The position numbers and the translations under genes were made by a program. Under the pieces are notes generated by a model that saw only the letters and a list, made by a program, of their open reading frames with translations, searched no databases and was not told the DNA's origin. DNA of 64,000 bases from positions 744,001 to 808,000 of the forward strand of contig NZ_AP024488.1 of NCBI RefSeq assembly GCF_021654575.1, given 5' to 3'. How positions within the stretch are numbered: the first letter of the stretch is position 1; each line of letters starts with the position of its first letter. Positions 42,165 through 49,871 of this stretch are shown piece after piece. This stretch comes from Desulfoluna limicola (GTDB lineage Bacteria; Desulfobacterota; Desulfobacteria; Desulfobacterales; Desulfolunaceae).

Positions 42165-43130
42165 ATGAAACAGCTTTTGCCAATTCTGCTGTGTGCGGCT
42201 CTTTTTTTCGGGGCATCCTGTGTGTCGCGTCCCTGGCATCGGACGGCCGGGGAGTATGTGGTGGTGCAGCCGGGGCCGACAGAGACCCTTGAGTCGGTGG
42301 CCGAGTCCTTCGGTGGAGGGGAAGCCGGCTTAAAGGCCATTGAAACCTTGAACCCCTCTGAGCTGACCCCGAGAAACACCCCTTTGCTTGTACCGGCAAA
42401 GCCCGCGTACGAGCTGGGGATCCGTTCAGATGGCTACCAGCTGGTCCCCGTTCTTACCTATCGGTGGATGGATGGGGGCGGTGACGGCCCCGATTCGGCT
42501 CGTGTGCAGGCTGATCTTCTGGCGTTAGAGACCGCCGGCTGTCATGTTCTCTCCCCCGACGATTTTCTTGCCTTTATCCGTATGGATCGGTCCATTCCGG
42601 AACGCTCTGTCCTGCTCGCCTTCGAGGTGCACCAAGCTCAAGAATTCAGGGCTCTGATTCCCCATATCTCACGCCCGGGTTTGACCGGGTTGCTTTTTGT
42701 GGCCCCGGATGTTGTGGGAACACAAGGGGCGCTTACCTGGGAAGAGGTCACACATCTTGCCAGTCAGGGGTTTGAACCTTCGCTGATTCCGACAACGGAG
42801 AAGGCGTTGTCCGCCCCTGCTGCCAAAGAGAGTCTGGTGGGGTATGCCCGGCGGGTGAAGGAGGCGATTACCTCTTCGCATGCCCTTCTGGCGGGGCACA
42901 CAAAGACGCCCCTGAGATTTGCCGCATATCCGGACAACCAGGGAAACAGTATCATGGCCTCGGTGCTGGCATCCCTTGGCATGAAAGGAATTTTCAGGCT
43001 GGGGGATGGGGGGAACCCATTCTTTTGTGACAATCTCAGTGTGGTGCGCATGGATGTGGGAGCTCGTGGGGCGGAGGTCCCCGTGACTCGATACCTTGAT
43101 ACCTTCAGGCGTGCGGAGCTGGCATGGTGA
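42165..43130 (+). CDS. Lipoprotein with LysM-like and polysaccharide-deacetylase-like regions
   Basis: 321 residues. Lipobox FFGASC near residues 15-20. A LysM-like unit follows (YVVVQPGPTETLESVAESFG, then AIETLNPSELTPRNTPLLVP). The second half (VPVLTYRWMDGGG, DDFLAFIRMDRSIPERSVLLAFE, SHALLAGHTKTPLRFAAYPD) resembles the NodB/polysaccharide deacetylase barrel, but the metal-binding Asp-Asp and His-x3-His signatures are not evident, so it may be a non-catalytic relative. It starts four bases after the cyclase stop. Probably an outer-membrane or periplasmic partner of the signalling operon. Function inferred weakly. Confidence 0.72.
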   Translation: MKQLLPILLCAALFFGASCVSRPWHRTAGEYVVVQPGPTETLESVAESFGGGEAGLKAIETLNPSELTPRNTPLLVPAKPAYELGIRSDGYQLVPVLTYRWMDGGGDGPDSARVQADLLALETAGCHVLSPDDFLAFIRMDRSIPERSVLLAFEVHQAQEFRALIPHISRPGLTGLLFVAPDVVGTQGALTWEEVTHLASQGFEPSLIPTTEKALSAPAAKESLVGYARRVKEAITSSHALLAGHTKTPLRFAAYPDNQGNSIMASVLASLGMKGIFRLGDGGNPFFCDNLSVVRMDVGARGAEVPVTRYLDTFRRAELAW

Positions 43131-44302
43131 GGCATAAGCAATATGTTGCGGTTTTGAGCTCACTTCTCATGTTTGGGGCTTGCCAGGGGGTGAGACTTCC
43201 CTCGGAACCGGTGCCCTTTCCCGACGCTCTGCAGACAAGGGCTCTGGCCTTAGAGGCGCGTGGTGATACCACTGCGGCCATAAGGTATTGGGAGGCAGCC
43301 TCTGCGGTGTCTGCCGAGAAAGTAACGGCCCTTCATGCCCTTCGGCGAGAGCGCATTGAGACGGAGCTGCTGGCCTCGGAAAAGGCCCTTGCCGAAGGAG
43401 ACGGGGGGCAGGCCATTACCCACCTTTTGAAGGTGCTGCGCATGGAGCCCTCCCATGCTGAAGCCAAGGAGCGGCTTCGAGGCACCCTTTCCCGCAGCCT
43501 GGTCATGCCCTATACCGTCTATGGTGGTGAGTCCGCTGACACCATTGCGGGGCGGGCGTACAAAAATGTGCGGCTGGCTCCCTTGATAGAGGTGCTTTAC
43601 GGTCGTGACGCCAAAAAGGGGCAGGTGTACTGGCTCCCCAGTGTGGAAGCATCTCTGGTTGCGGCCCAGTTCAGCTACACCAGGGCAATTTCCAGGGCAC
43701 GGAAGGATTACACGGCAGAATCCTGGGGCGATCTGCTGGCCGCGTCCGAGGAGATTCTCAGCTATGCCCCGGGTGATAAGGAGGCTCTGTTTTTAAAGAA
43801 CACAGCCGCTCACAACCTGGCTGAGGCGCTGTTTCAGGAGGGCGACTACCGGGAGGCTCTGGGCATGTATCGTCGGGTGGATGCCTATTTCAGAAATGAA
43901 AAGCCACGAATAGAGGAGATCCTTTCTATTCAAAAAAGCCTTCGGGACGAGGCCCGGGCACGCAAAAACGCCACGTTGCTGGAGGAAGCGATCCTCCTTG
44001 AGAAAAAGGGGGCCCTCGTGGCGGCTCGAAATGTGCTGAATACGGTGGATAAAGGGGTTCCCGGGCGCATTGACCTGGAACGGCGGCTCACCAGGAGAAT
44101 GAACAGGCTGGCCGAAGTGCACTATCGGGCCGGGGTCCAACTCTTCCTTGAAGAGAATCTGGTCGGGGCCATTGCCGAGTGGGAGAGAAGCCTTGAGTTG
44201 AACCCCGGGCATATCAAAGCCGGTGATGGGGTGGAGAATGCCATGCGACTGCTTGAAAAGGTGAAAGGCATTGAGCTGAAGAAGAGGGAGAAACAACCAT
44301 GA
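43124..44302 (+). CDS. TPR/LysM-like repeat lipoprotein
   Basis: 392 residues. Lipobox LLMFGAC (about 14-20) marks a lipoprotein. TPR-like helical pairs are at about 37-70 (RALALEARGDTTAAIRYWEA), 80-115 (LAEGDGGQAITHLLKVLRME), 225-260 (NLAEALFQEGDYREALGMYR) and near the end (LFLEENLVGAIAEWERSLEL). A LysM-like insertion (YTVYGGESADTIAGRAYKNV, then GQVYWLPS) lies around 127-170. It overlaps the previous gene by seven bases and the next by four, so all are co-translated. Likely a periplasmic scaffold or peptidoglycan-associated protein; the partner is unknown. Confidence 0.82.
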   Translation: MVRHKQYVAVLSSLLMFGACQGVRLPSEPVPFPDALQTRALALEARGDTTAAIRYWEAASAVSAEKVTALHALRRERIETELLASEKALAEGDGGQAITHLLKVLRMEPSHAEAKERLRGTLSRSLVMPYTVYGGESADTIAGRAYKNVRLAPLIEVLYGRDAKKGQVYWLPSVEASLVAAQFSYTRAISRARKDYTAESWGDLLAASEEILSYAPGDKEALFLKNTAAHNLAEALFQEGDYREALGMYRRVDAYFRNEKPRIEEILSIQKSLRDEARARKNATLLEEAILLEKKGALVAARNVLNTVDKGVPGRIDLERRLTRRMNRLAEVHYRAGVQLFLEENLVGAIAEWERSLELNPGHIKAGDGVENAMRLLEKVKGIELKKREKQP

Positions 44303-45219
44303 CATCGGATCTGGTCACCATGGAGTCCCATGAGGCCGTGCGCAAAGAGGTGCGCTCTCTCTTTCGGCTGGTCTGGCCTGGAGGCGAGCAATCCCTGCTG
44401 GATGAGGCCTGGGGAGATGTGGTGCGCCTCTACAATGGAGAGTGGCCGGGTTACCACCCCTGTGACACCCCGTACCATAATCTGAGTCACGTGATGACGG
44501 TTACACTGGCCATGGCGCGCCTTCTCCACGGGGCGGTGCTGGACGGGCACCGCGTACCGGAGAAAGACGGGCTCCTTTGTCTGATGGCGGCGCTCTTTCA
44601 TGACGCAGGGCTGATTCGGAAAATGGATGACCCTGAAATTCGAGGGGCTGAGCTCACGGTAGAGCATGTGGCGCGGGGCATGGCGATGATAGAAACCTAT
44701 CTCGGACAGCGGGGCTGGGGAGAGGAGGCCTGCAGCTTTGTGCGTTCATTGATTGCCTGTACCGAGCTTGCGGCCGACTCCTTTCTTATCCATTTTCAGA
44801 CCGACGACCAGAGATACCTTGGCGCGCTTTTGAAGGCTGCGGACCTTGCCGGACAGATGGCTGATATGCGTTACGGGGAAAAGATTCTACTCCTTGCTCA
44901 AGAGCTTCAGGACTCTGAAAAAGAGATGTTTATAGGGGAGAAAGCGCTTTTGGAAAACTCCCCGGCTTTTTGCAGGCAGATTTTAGAGGGCATGGTGGAC
45001 GGTTCCGGCAAGAGTGTGCTGGACCATTTTCAGTCTCATTTTCGAGTGTACCGGGGGATCGATCGGAACGTCTATACCGACCAGATTCGTTGGCAGATTT
45101 GCTTTCTGGAAGAGGTGATTACCAAAGGCGGTGACGGGTACCGGGAGGCCCTTCGAATCGGCCCTGTGAAAATGGGTTGTCCCCCCCATGATTTCGATGC
45201 TATATATCCAAAAGAGTAA
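44299..45219 (+). CDS. HD-domain phosphohydrolase resembling class I cyclic-nucleotide phosphodiesterase
   Basis: 306 residues, cytoplasmic. PYHNLSHVMTV (58-68, metal ligands H60 and H64) and ALFHDAGL (98-105, H101 D102) with a later Asp182 in KAADLAGQ form an HD metal site. The YHN-x2-H signature is the one used by class I 3',5'-cyclic nucleotide phosphodiesterases. The HD-x2-HPG continuation of that class is missing, so the substrate remains open. Overlap with the upstream TPR gene by four bases and linkage to a cyclase suggest it degrades the cyclase product, but this is inference. Confidence 0.82.
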   Translation: MTSDLVTMESHEAVRKEVRSLFRLVWPGGEQSLLDEAWGDVVRLYNGEWPGYHPCDTPYHNLSHVMTVTLAMARLLHGAVLDGHRVPEKDGLLCLMAALFHDAGLIRKMDDPEIRGAELTVEHVARGMAMIETYLGQRGWGEEACSFVRSLIACTELAADSFLIHFQTDDQRYLGALLKAADLAGQMADMRYGEKILLLAQELQDSEKEMFIGEKALLENSPAFCRQILEGMVDGSGKSVLDHFQSHFRVYRGIDRNVYTDQIRWQICFLEEVITKGGDGYREALRIGPVKMGCPPHDFDAIYPKE

Positions 45220-45342
45220 CCAGATCGTCTGAAAACAATCGTACGAATGATACCGTATCAGGCCCAGCGGCACTGCTGAGGACAGATCGTCCGATCCAAA
45301 TCATACACATAAACTGATCGGTGCAAAGGAGACAGGGACCCT

Positions 45343-45798
45343 ATGGAAGTACTGGCTTGGGATGATTCCTTCAAGATACAGATTCCACTGATTGACGAAC
45401 GCAATCAGCGCTTTATGGAGATTGCTGCGAAGCTCGAAGAGCTCAATGCCGTCAAACGAAAAAAAGAAGAGGATTTCGACAACATTGGCGAAGCCCTTGC
45501 CGATATCATGGAATTCGCCAGGATGCACTTCAATGAAGAAGAAAAAGTTCTGGTGGGCAAGCAGTACCCCGAACTGAACCAGCACAAGCGGGAACACAAG
45601 AAGTTCATCAAAAAAATAATGGCATTCCGTCGTCTTTTTTCCGAAGACCCCGGAAAAGTTGCCGACGAAGCCTTGAAGTACGTCAAATCTTGGCTTCCCT
45701 GGCATATCAAGGAGCTGGATGCCCGTTATGCCCCCTTTATTCGCGTGCAGAACTACCTGGCTGAGTGCCAGGCCATGGGGCGCCGCGGACGCAGCTGA
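45343..45798 (+). CDS. Bacteriohemerythrin-like protein lacking the first His ligand
   Basis: 151-residue four-helix hemerythrin fold: AWDDSFKIQIPLIDERNQRF, MHFNEEEKVL, NQHKREHKKF and WLPWHIKELDARY. Ligands H62, E66, H81, H85, H121 and D126 match the diiron site. The histidine normally in the DxQH motif is Asn21 (DERNQ). The protein may therefore bind iron differently or hold a modified site. Hemerythrins bind O2 or NO and aid O2 sensing or detoxification in anaerobes. It sits 123 bases after the cyclase operon and has its own terminator, so it is probably a separate unit. Confidence 0.88.
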   Translation: MEVLAWDDSFKIQIPLIDERNQRFMEIAAKLEELNAVKRKKEEDFDNIGEALADIMEFARMHFNEEEKVLVGKQYPELNQHKREHKKFIKKIMAFRRLFSEDPGKVADEALKYVKSWLPWHIKELDARYAPFIRVQNYLAECQAMGRRGRS

Positions 45799-45823
45799 TC
45801 CGGTCGGAGACCAAACGAAAAAA

Positions 45824-45863
45824 CAAATGGGGACCAGGCTTTAAGCCTGGTCCCCATTTTTTG
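45824..45863. terminator. Bidirectional Rho-independent terminator (hemerythrin and 158-aa gene)
   Basis: AAATGGGGACCAGGCTT and AAGCCTGGTCCCCATTTTTT form a near-perfect stem with a tiny loop, with A and T runs on opposite sides. It lies between the convergent hemerythrin gene and the minus-strand gene ending at 45890 and can serve both. Confidence 0.93.
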
Positions 45864-45889
45864 TGCGCTTGATTGGCAGGGCCGGTGGA

Positions 45890-46366
45890 TCAGGCCTCTG
45901 CGCTGTTCTCCGTGTCTTTGCCAATCACCAGCTCATTCAGGATTTCCGTGATGACCGGTGTGTCCTGTTCGATGGCGTAAAGGCGTTCCCGGTCGAAGAT
46001 GGTTTCGATGGTCGGCAGATCGAAGGTAAATTCGCTCTCTTTTCGAATGGCCTCAAAGAGAACGGAGAGAGCGTAGCAGGAGAGGTGTTCAAAAAAGAGG
46101 CCTTCGTCGACCTCTTCATCTGCCTCATCCGGCACATAGCTCTTCTGGGACTGGGTCAGTTCGGTGACGGATGTAAGAAGCATCATGGAGTTTTCATCCC
46201 CGAAGGGCTCTTCTTCTTCTCCACACTCCTCTTCCCGTACGGCGATGGCGAGAAATGCTTTTGCCGCAATAAAAAGGCGTTCAAGCCACTCTTCGTCAAG
46301 GTTGTGGGGCAATACCGCTTCCGCTCCCCGGGCAATGACTTCGTCCATAAATCGGTTGATGCTCAT
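45890..46366 (-). CDS. Uncharacterised acidic protein (158 aa)
   Basis: Not recognised. 158 residues, strongly acidic (EEECGEEEEPFGDE near 45-58 and DEADEEVDEG near 80-89), mostly helical, no signal peptide or membrane helix. Start region MSINRFMDEVIARGAEAVLP and the end TPVITEILNELVIGK look ordered. AGGAG is seven bases before the ATG at 46366, whereas the longer open frame to 46600 contains no good start. It converges on hemerythrin. Function unknown. Confidence 0.78.
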   Translation of the reverse strand: MSINRFMDEVIARGAEAVLPHNLDEEWLERLFIAAKAFLAIAVREEECGEEEEPFGDENSMMLLTSVTELTQSQKSYVPDEADEEVDEGLFFEHLSCYALSVLFEAIRKESEFTFDLPTIETIFDRERLYAIEQDTPVITEILNELVIGKDTENSAEA

Positions 46367-46593
46367 GTATGTCTCCTGTGGCAGGGGCAGGCCTGCGGGT
46401 TGAATCGGAAGCGAAGAGAGCTTCTGATGGTTCTGATGCCCGGCATTATGACACAATCCCCTGAAATGTGAAACCTGAGGGGTGAACAGGGGCGGGAATG
46501 TCTTTGGGGGACGTGTCTCAGCTTGCGTTGGGGGGCATGTGCGAAGAATGGGGATAGCGCGACATAGACCCGTGTTTGCCCCGGCAAACGGTC

Positions 46594-46636
46594 TTGACAT
46601 TGGTTTGTTGTGGCGTTAAGTTAAAGTTAACTTTAA
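46594..46636 (+). promoter_or_regulatory. Promoter and 16-bp perfect palindrome (probable MerR/LiuR-type operator)
   Basis: TTGACA at 46594-46599, a 17-base spacer and TAAGTT at 46617-46622 form a promoter. TTAAAGTTAACTTTAA at 46621-46636 is a perfect 16-base palindrome overlapping the -10 box and start, 12 bases before the MerR-family ATG. LiuR-type MerR regulators of branched-chain/acyl-CoA catabolism bind palindromes of similar length (TTTACGT..ACGTAAA type). This supports negative autoregulation. Confidence 0.65.
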
Positions 46637-46648
46637 ATAGAGGTAGAG

Positions 46649-47041
46649 ATGGCATCAGAGCAAAAGACATTGACCATATCAGAGCTGGCATCCAGCCTGG
46701 AACTCAGCCCTTCAACGATTCGTTACTACGAGGAAAAGGGCCTTATTTCTCCCACCCGTACACCGGGAAATCAGAGGGTTTATACGGCCAAAGACAGGGC
46801 GCGATTGAAATTGATCCTTCGCGGAAAACGTTTTGGTTGTTCTCTGGAGGAGATTGCGGAGATCATCGGCCTTGCGTCCACCGAAGTGAGCGAGGTGGGG
46901 CAGATCGAGAAAAGCCTGGCCTATGCCGAGCGAAAGATCGAAGAGGTACAGGAGCGCAAGTTGGAACTGGACCTGATGGAAAAAGACATCCGGGCCATGA
47001 AAGAGGCCCTGGAGCTGCGTTTGCAAGAGCTGAAGGAGTGA
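46649..47041 (+). CDS. MerR-family transcriptional regulator, LiuR-like
   Basis: 130 residues. Winged HTH at 9-78 (TISELASSLELSPSTIRYYE, then KGLISPTRTPGNQRVY, RLKLILRGKRFGCSLEEI), followed by a coiled-coil dimerisation helix (IEEVQERKLELDLMEKDI, ALELRLQELKE). There is no effector domain or cysteine, the arrangement of LiuR-like regulators of acyl-CoA degradation genes. GAGG precedes the ATG. An acyl-CoA dehydrogenase gene follows at 47325, which supports that role. A TIR12 element separates the two. Confidence 0.93.
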   Translation: MASEQKTLTISELASSLELSPSTIRYYEEKGLISPTRTPGNQRVYTAKDRARLKLILRGKRFGCSLEEIAEIIGLASTEVSEVGQIEKSLAYAERKIEEVQERKLELDLMEKDIRAMKEALELRLQELKE

Positions 47042-47053
47042 TGCACGGGGTAT

Positions 47054-47270
47054 GCCTCCGGCGGCCCTGCCGGGGCCAACCTTTTGAAACGTTGGACAAG
47101 CAGGTTTTGTTGGTTTTTCAGGCTTCTTCGGGCTGCACGAAGGCGATTAAAAAAAACTTGGCAGTTGTTTACGGGCGTAGCCCGTCAGCGAATGTGAACG
47201 ACCTGAGGAACGAAGGTCGGGAGCATTCGCGAGCCGGGTTCCAAGGGCTCTGCCCTTGGCCGCCGGAGGC
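47054..47270. repeat. TIR12 hairpin element, copy 18 (full length)
   Basis: 217 bp from GCCTCCGGCGGC (47054-47065) to GCCGCCGGAGGC (47259-47270). Modules: CCCTGCCGGGGCC, AACCTTTTGAAACGTT, the GGCTTCTTCGGGCTGCACGAAGG module (inverted, about 47119-47145), ACGGGCGTAGCCCGT (47173-47187), stem GCGAATG..CGACCT-GAGGAACGA-AGGTCG..CATTCGC (about 47190-47230) and CCAAGGGCTCTGCCCTTGG (47241-47259). It starts 12 bases past the MerR stop and ends 54 bases before the acyl-CoA dehydrogenase ATG. Confidence 0.93.
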
Positions 47271-47324
47271 GTTTTACTTGTTTTTTAGATACCGGTAATG
47301 AAGAAACCAACCAAAGGGGGATCG

Positions 47325-48569
47325 ATGTATGATTATCTGTTGAGTCCCGACGCACTGGCGTTAAGGGACGAGGTCCGTGAATTTGTCAAGTCGGTGCCGA
47401 GGCAGCTGCTTCTGGATATGGACAATGACAAGGTACAGTTTCCCAGGGAGTTTCTTCAGGAGGCGGGGCGCCGTAACCTCATGGGCTGCCGTTATCCCAA
47501 GGCGTGGGGCGGCCGGGGACTGGATTGGGTCTCCACGGCCATGGTGATGGAGGAGGTGGGCGTTCTCGGGTATATCATGGCCTGCACCTTTGGGGTGGGG
47601 GCGGAGCTGGTGTGCGATGCCATTATTCTCCACGGCACTGATGCCCAGAAGGAAAAATACGTCAAGCCCCTCCTAGCAGGGGAGATCTTTGCCGCTGAGT
47701 GCCTCACCGAACCCCGTGGCGGGTCTGACTTTTTTGGCACCAACACCACGGCAGAGGACAAGGGGGACCACTTTCTTATCAGCGGTCAGAAACGGTTCAT
47801 CGTGGGTGGGGAAGGGGCCGACTATTTTCTGGTCTACGCCCGCACCGATGAAGAGGCCAAGGCCCACAAGGCCCTTACCTGTTTTATTGTGGACCGTGGC
47901 CCGGGTGTGACGGTGGAGTATCTGTATGGCCTGATGGGGTGCCGGGGCGGTGGTGCCGCACGCATTGTTTTTGACAACGCCAAGGTACCGAAAGAGAACA
48001 TTGTGGGCCATCTCAACGGGGCTTTTGCCGTCTTTAACACCATGATGATACCCGAGCGCCTGGGAACCGCGGCCATGACCATCGGGGCAGCGCGCCCCGC
48101 CCTGGAGGTGGCCACCACCTACACCACAAAGCGCCGGGCGTTCGGCCAGACCATCAACCGGTACCAAGGCGTGAGCTTTCAGGTGGCCGAAGCCGCCATG
48201 CTTCTGGATGCCTGTCAGAGCATGATCTACACCACCTGCAGGGCCGTGGATGAAAAGATCGAGCCGGCCCGGATTCGTCGCCTGGTCTCCGAGTCCAAGA
48301 AGTTTGTCACCGAAGCGTGTCAGACCGTTGCAGAAAAGTCCATGCAGGTCATGGGGGGGATTGGCTATACCAACATCTACCCTGTGGAGAAAATAGTCCG
48401 GGACCTGAGGCTTGCCTCCATCTGGACGGGCACCAACGAGGTGATGTCCCTGATCATTGCCAGTGAGTGGTACGAAGAGCATACGGCCGCAAGGAAAGCC
48501 GGACTGACCCGGGATTGCGAAACCGACGCCGAAGAAGCCTTTGCCGCCGATGAAAAAATCTTTTCCTGA
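47325..48569 (+). CDS. Acyl-CoA dehydrogenase
   Basis: 414-residue flavoprotein introducing a 2,3-double bond into acyl-CoA, passing electrons to ETF. Family marks: AECLTEPRGGSDFFG (FAD/substrate), KRRAFGQTINRYQGVSFQVA (helix and FAD), KSMQVMGGIGYTNIYPVEKI and the terminal IWTGTNEVM. The Glu that is the catalytic base in short/medium-chain enzymes is replaced by Thr at the IWTGT position, as also happens in isovaleryl-type enzymes that keep the base in another helix. The upstream ATG (47298) would add nine residues; ATG at 47325 with AAAGGGGG is better. It follows the LiuR-like regulator. Confidence 0.92.
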   Translation: MYDYLLSPDALALRDEVREFVKSVPRQLLLDMDNDKVQFPREFLQEAGRRNLMGCRYPKAWGGRGLDWVSTAMVMEEVGVLGYIMACTFGVGAELVCDAIILHGTDAQKEKYVKPLLAGEIFAAECLTEPRGGSDFFGTNTTAEDKGDHFLISGQKRFIVGGEGADYFLVYARTDEEAKAHKALTCFIVDRGPGVTVEYLYGLMGCRGGGAARIVFDNAKVPKENIVGHLNGAFAVFNTMMIPERLGTAAMTIGAARPALEVATTYTTKRRAFGQTINRYQGVSFQVAEAAMLLDACQSMIYTTCRAVDEKIEPARIRRLVSESKKFVTEACQTVAEKSMQVMGGIGYTNIYPVEKIVRDLRLASIWTGTNEVMSLIIASEWYEEHTAARKAGLTRDCETDAEEAFAADEKIFS

Positions 48570-48592
48570 AGGTAACTGGTCAGCTCAATGTT

Positions 48593-48655
48593 ACCTCCGG
48601 CGTCCCTGTCGGGGGCCAAACTTTTGAACCGTCTGATAAACAGGTCTTGTTAAAT
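48593..48655 (+). repeat. TIR12 hairpin element, copy 19 (partial)
   Basis: ACCTCCGGCGTC (48593-48604, two mismatches) then CCTGTCGGGGGCC, AACTTTTGAACCGT and AAACAGGTCTT, the same left half as copies 11 and 18, 24 bases after the acyl-CoA dehydrogenase stop. No right end. Confidence 0.75.
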
Positions 48656-48718
48656 AGTTTGACAACTTCGCGGGCGTTTTTTTGAATAGCTGAATAGCGA
48701 CACGCTGAGGAGGTATGG

Positions 48719-49537
48719 ATGCCGCATTTTGTTCCACACGACGCAGCAGGCTCCGGAACCCCGGTGGTGCTTCTGCACGGATCCATGAACACCCGGCGCC
48801 AGTGGCGTCTTCTTTTTGATGACCTGAAATCAACCCACCGGCCTGTGGCTGTGGACCTGACCGGGTATGGCGAGGCGCCTTTCCCGGAAGATTCGGCTCA
48901 CCACTCCATGGACGTGGAAGCCCGTAGGATACATGATCTCGTCCATGGGCATTTGGGGGAGGAGGGGGCCTGCCACCTTGTGGGCCACTCCTACGGCGGG
49001 GCAGTGGCCCTTTGTTATGCGGTCCTTTACCCCTTTCACGTTAAGAGCCTCACTCTTTTTGAGCCCATGAGCAACCATCTGCTGGCGGAGGTGAACCACC
49101 CCCTTCAGCACGACGGAAAGCAGTTGATTGACGCCATCATCAGTCTCCACGGAAATGGCGACGGTGTCGGGGCCGCCCGAGAATTTTTTAACAACCTGAC
49201 GGGCAGTAACGCGTTTGATCTGCTTCCGGCCGGAGCCCAGGGGGCTCTGTCGGGAGGTGTTGGCAAAATGCTCCTGGATTATCGCACCACCGTGGAAACC
49301 TCCATGTCCCTTTCGGATTACCGACAGATTGATTGCCCTGTATGCCTGGCCACAGGACGTCAAAGCCCGGAGCTGACCACGACGATTTCCGGTATCCTTT
49401 GTGACAACCTGAAGCAGGTGACGTCTGTGGCGGTGCGGGGGGATCACATGGCGCCTGTATTCAACGCCACAGAGGTCAACGCCGTGGTAAAGGGTTTCCT
49501 GGCAGAACTGTCCGACGAGCCGATACCCGAATGCTGA
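48719..49537 (+). CDS. Alpha/beta-fold hydrolase
   Basis: 272 residues, cytoplasmic. Oxyanion HG in VVLLHGSMNTRRQW, nucleophile elbow VGHSYGGAVAL (about 95-105) and a final GDHMAPVFNATEVN with the catalytic His. The acid is not certain. Its sequence family includes carboxylesterases and MhpC/BphD-like hydrolases, so no substrate is claimed. GAGGAGG-like Shine-Dalgarno five bases before the ATG. It lies in the same orientation as the acyl-CoA dehydrogenase but after a TIR12 fragment and 149 bases, so cotranscription is uncertain. Confidence 0.88.
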   Translation: MPHFVPHDAAGSGTPVVLLHGSMNTRRQWRLLFDDLKSTHRPVAVDLTGYGEAPFPEDSAHHSMDVEARRIHDLVHGHLGEEGACHLVGHSYGGAVALCYAVLYPFHVKSLTLFEPMSNHLLAEVNHPLQHDGKQLIDAIISLHGNGDGVGAAREFFNNLTGSNAFDLLPAGAQGALSGGVGKMLLDYRTTVETSMSLSDYRQIDCPVCLATGRQSPELTTTISGILCDNLKQVTSVAVRGDHMAPVFNATEVNAVVKGFLAELSDEPIPEC

Positions 49538-49596
49538 TTCCTGATACTGCAACAGGCCTCCCCGTTCCTTTGCTCTGACGTTCCAACACGAATGCT

Positions 49597-49735
49597 GCCT
49601 CCGGCGGCAAGGTGTGCCCCCTTGAAAGCGGGTTGCGAATGCTCTGGTCCCATGTTCATAGGGATCTCCACATTCGTTAACGGGCTACGCCCGTGAGTCA
49701 CGGTATCTTATGGGGTTCGCCTTCCGAGGCTGTCG
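49597..49735 (+). repeat. TIR12 hairpin element, copy 20 (left end intact)
   Basis: GCCTCCGGCGGC (49597-49608), AAGGTGTGCCCCCTT (49609-49623), GCGAATGCTCTGGTCCCATG..CACATTCG with a divergent loop (TGTTCATAGG), ACGGGCTACGCCCGT (49680-49694) and a GCCTTCCGAGGC stem (about 49718-49730). It follows the hydrolase stop by 60 bases. 49538-49871 has no gene. Confidence 0.88.
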
Positions 49736-49871
49736 GAGCAGCCTGAAGCGCAGATGGTTTCTCTCGTGTGTGGCAGGGTTGTGTCTTTTGCGTGAATGAT
49801 GTTATTTGTTGTAAACGTTATGTTGTTTTGATGGAGAATATTGCTTGCAGACAATCACTAAGGAGAACGGG

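Noticed and set aside
41129-42379. 416-residue minus-strand open frame
   Set aside because: Antisense to the cyclase domain and the next gene; unlike any protein family and crosses a well-supported operon.
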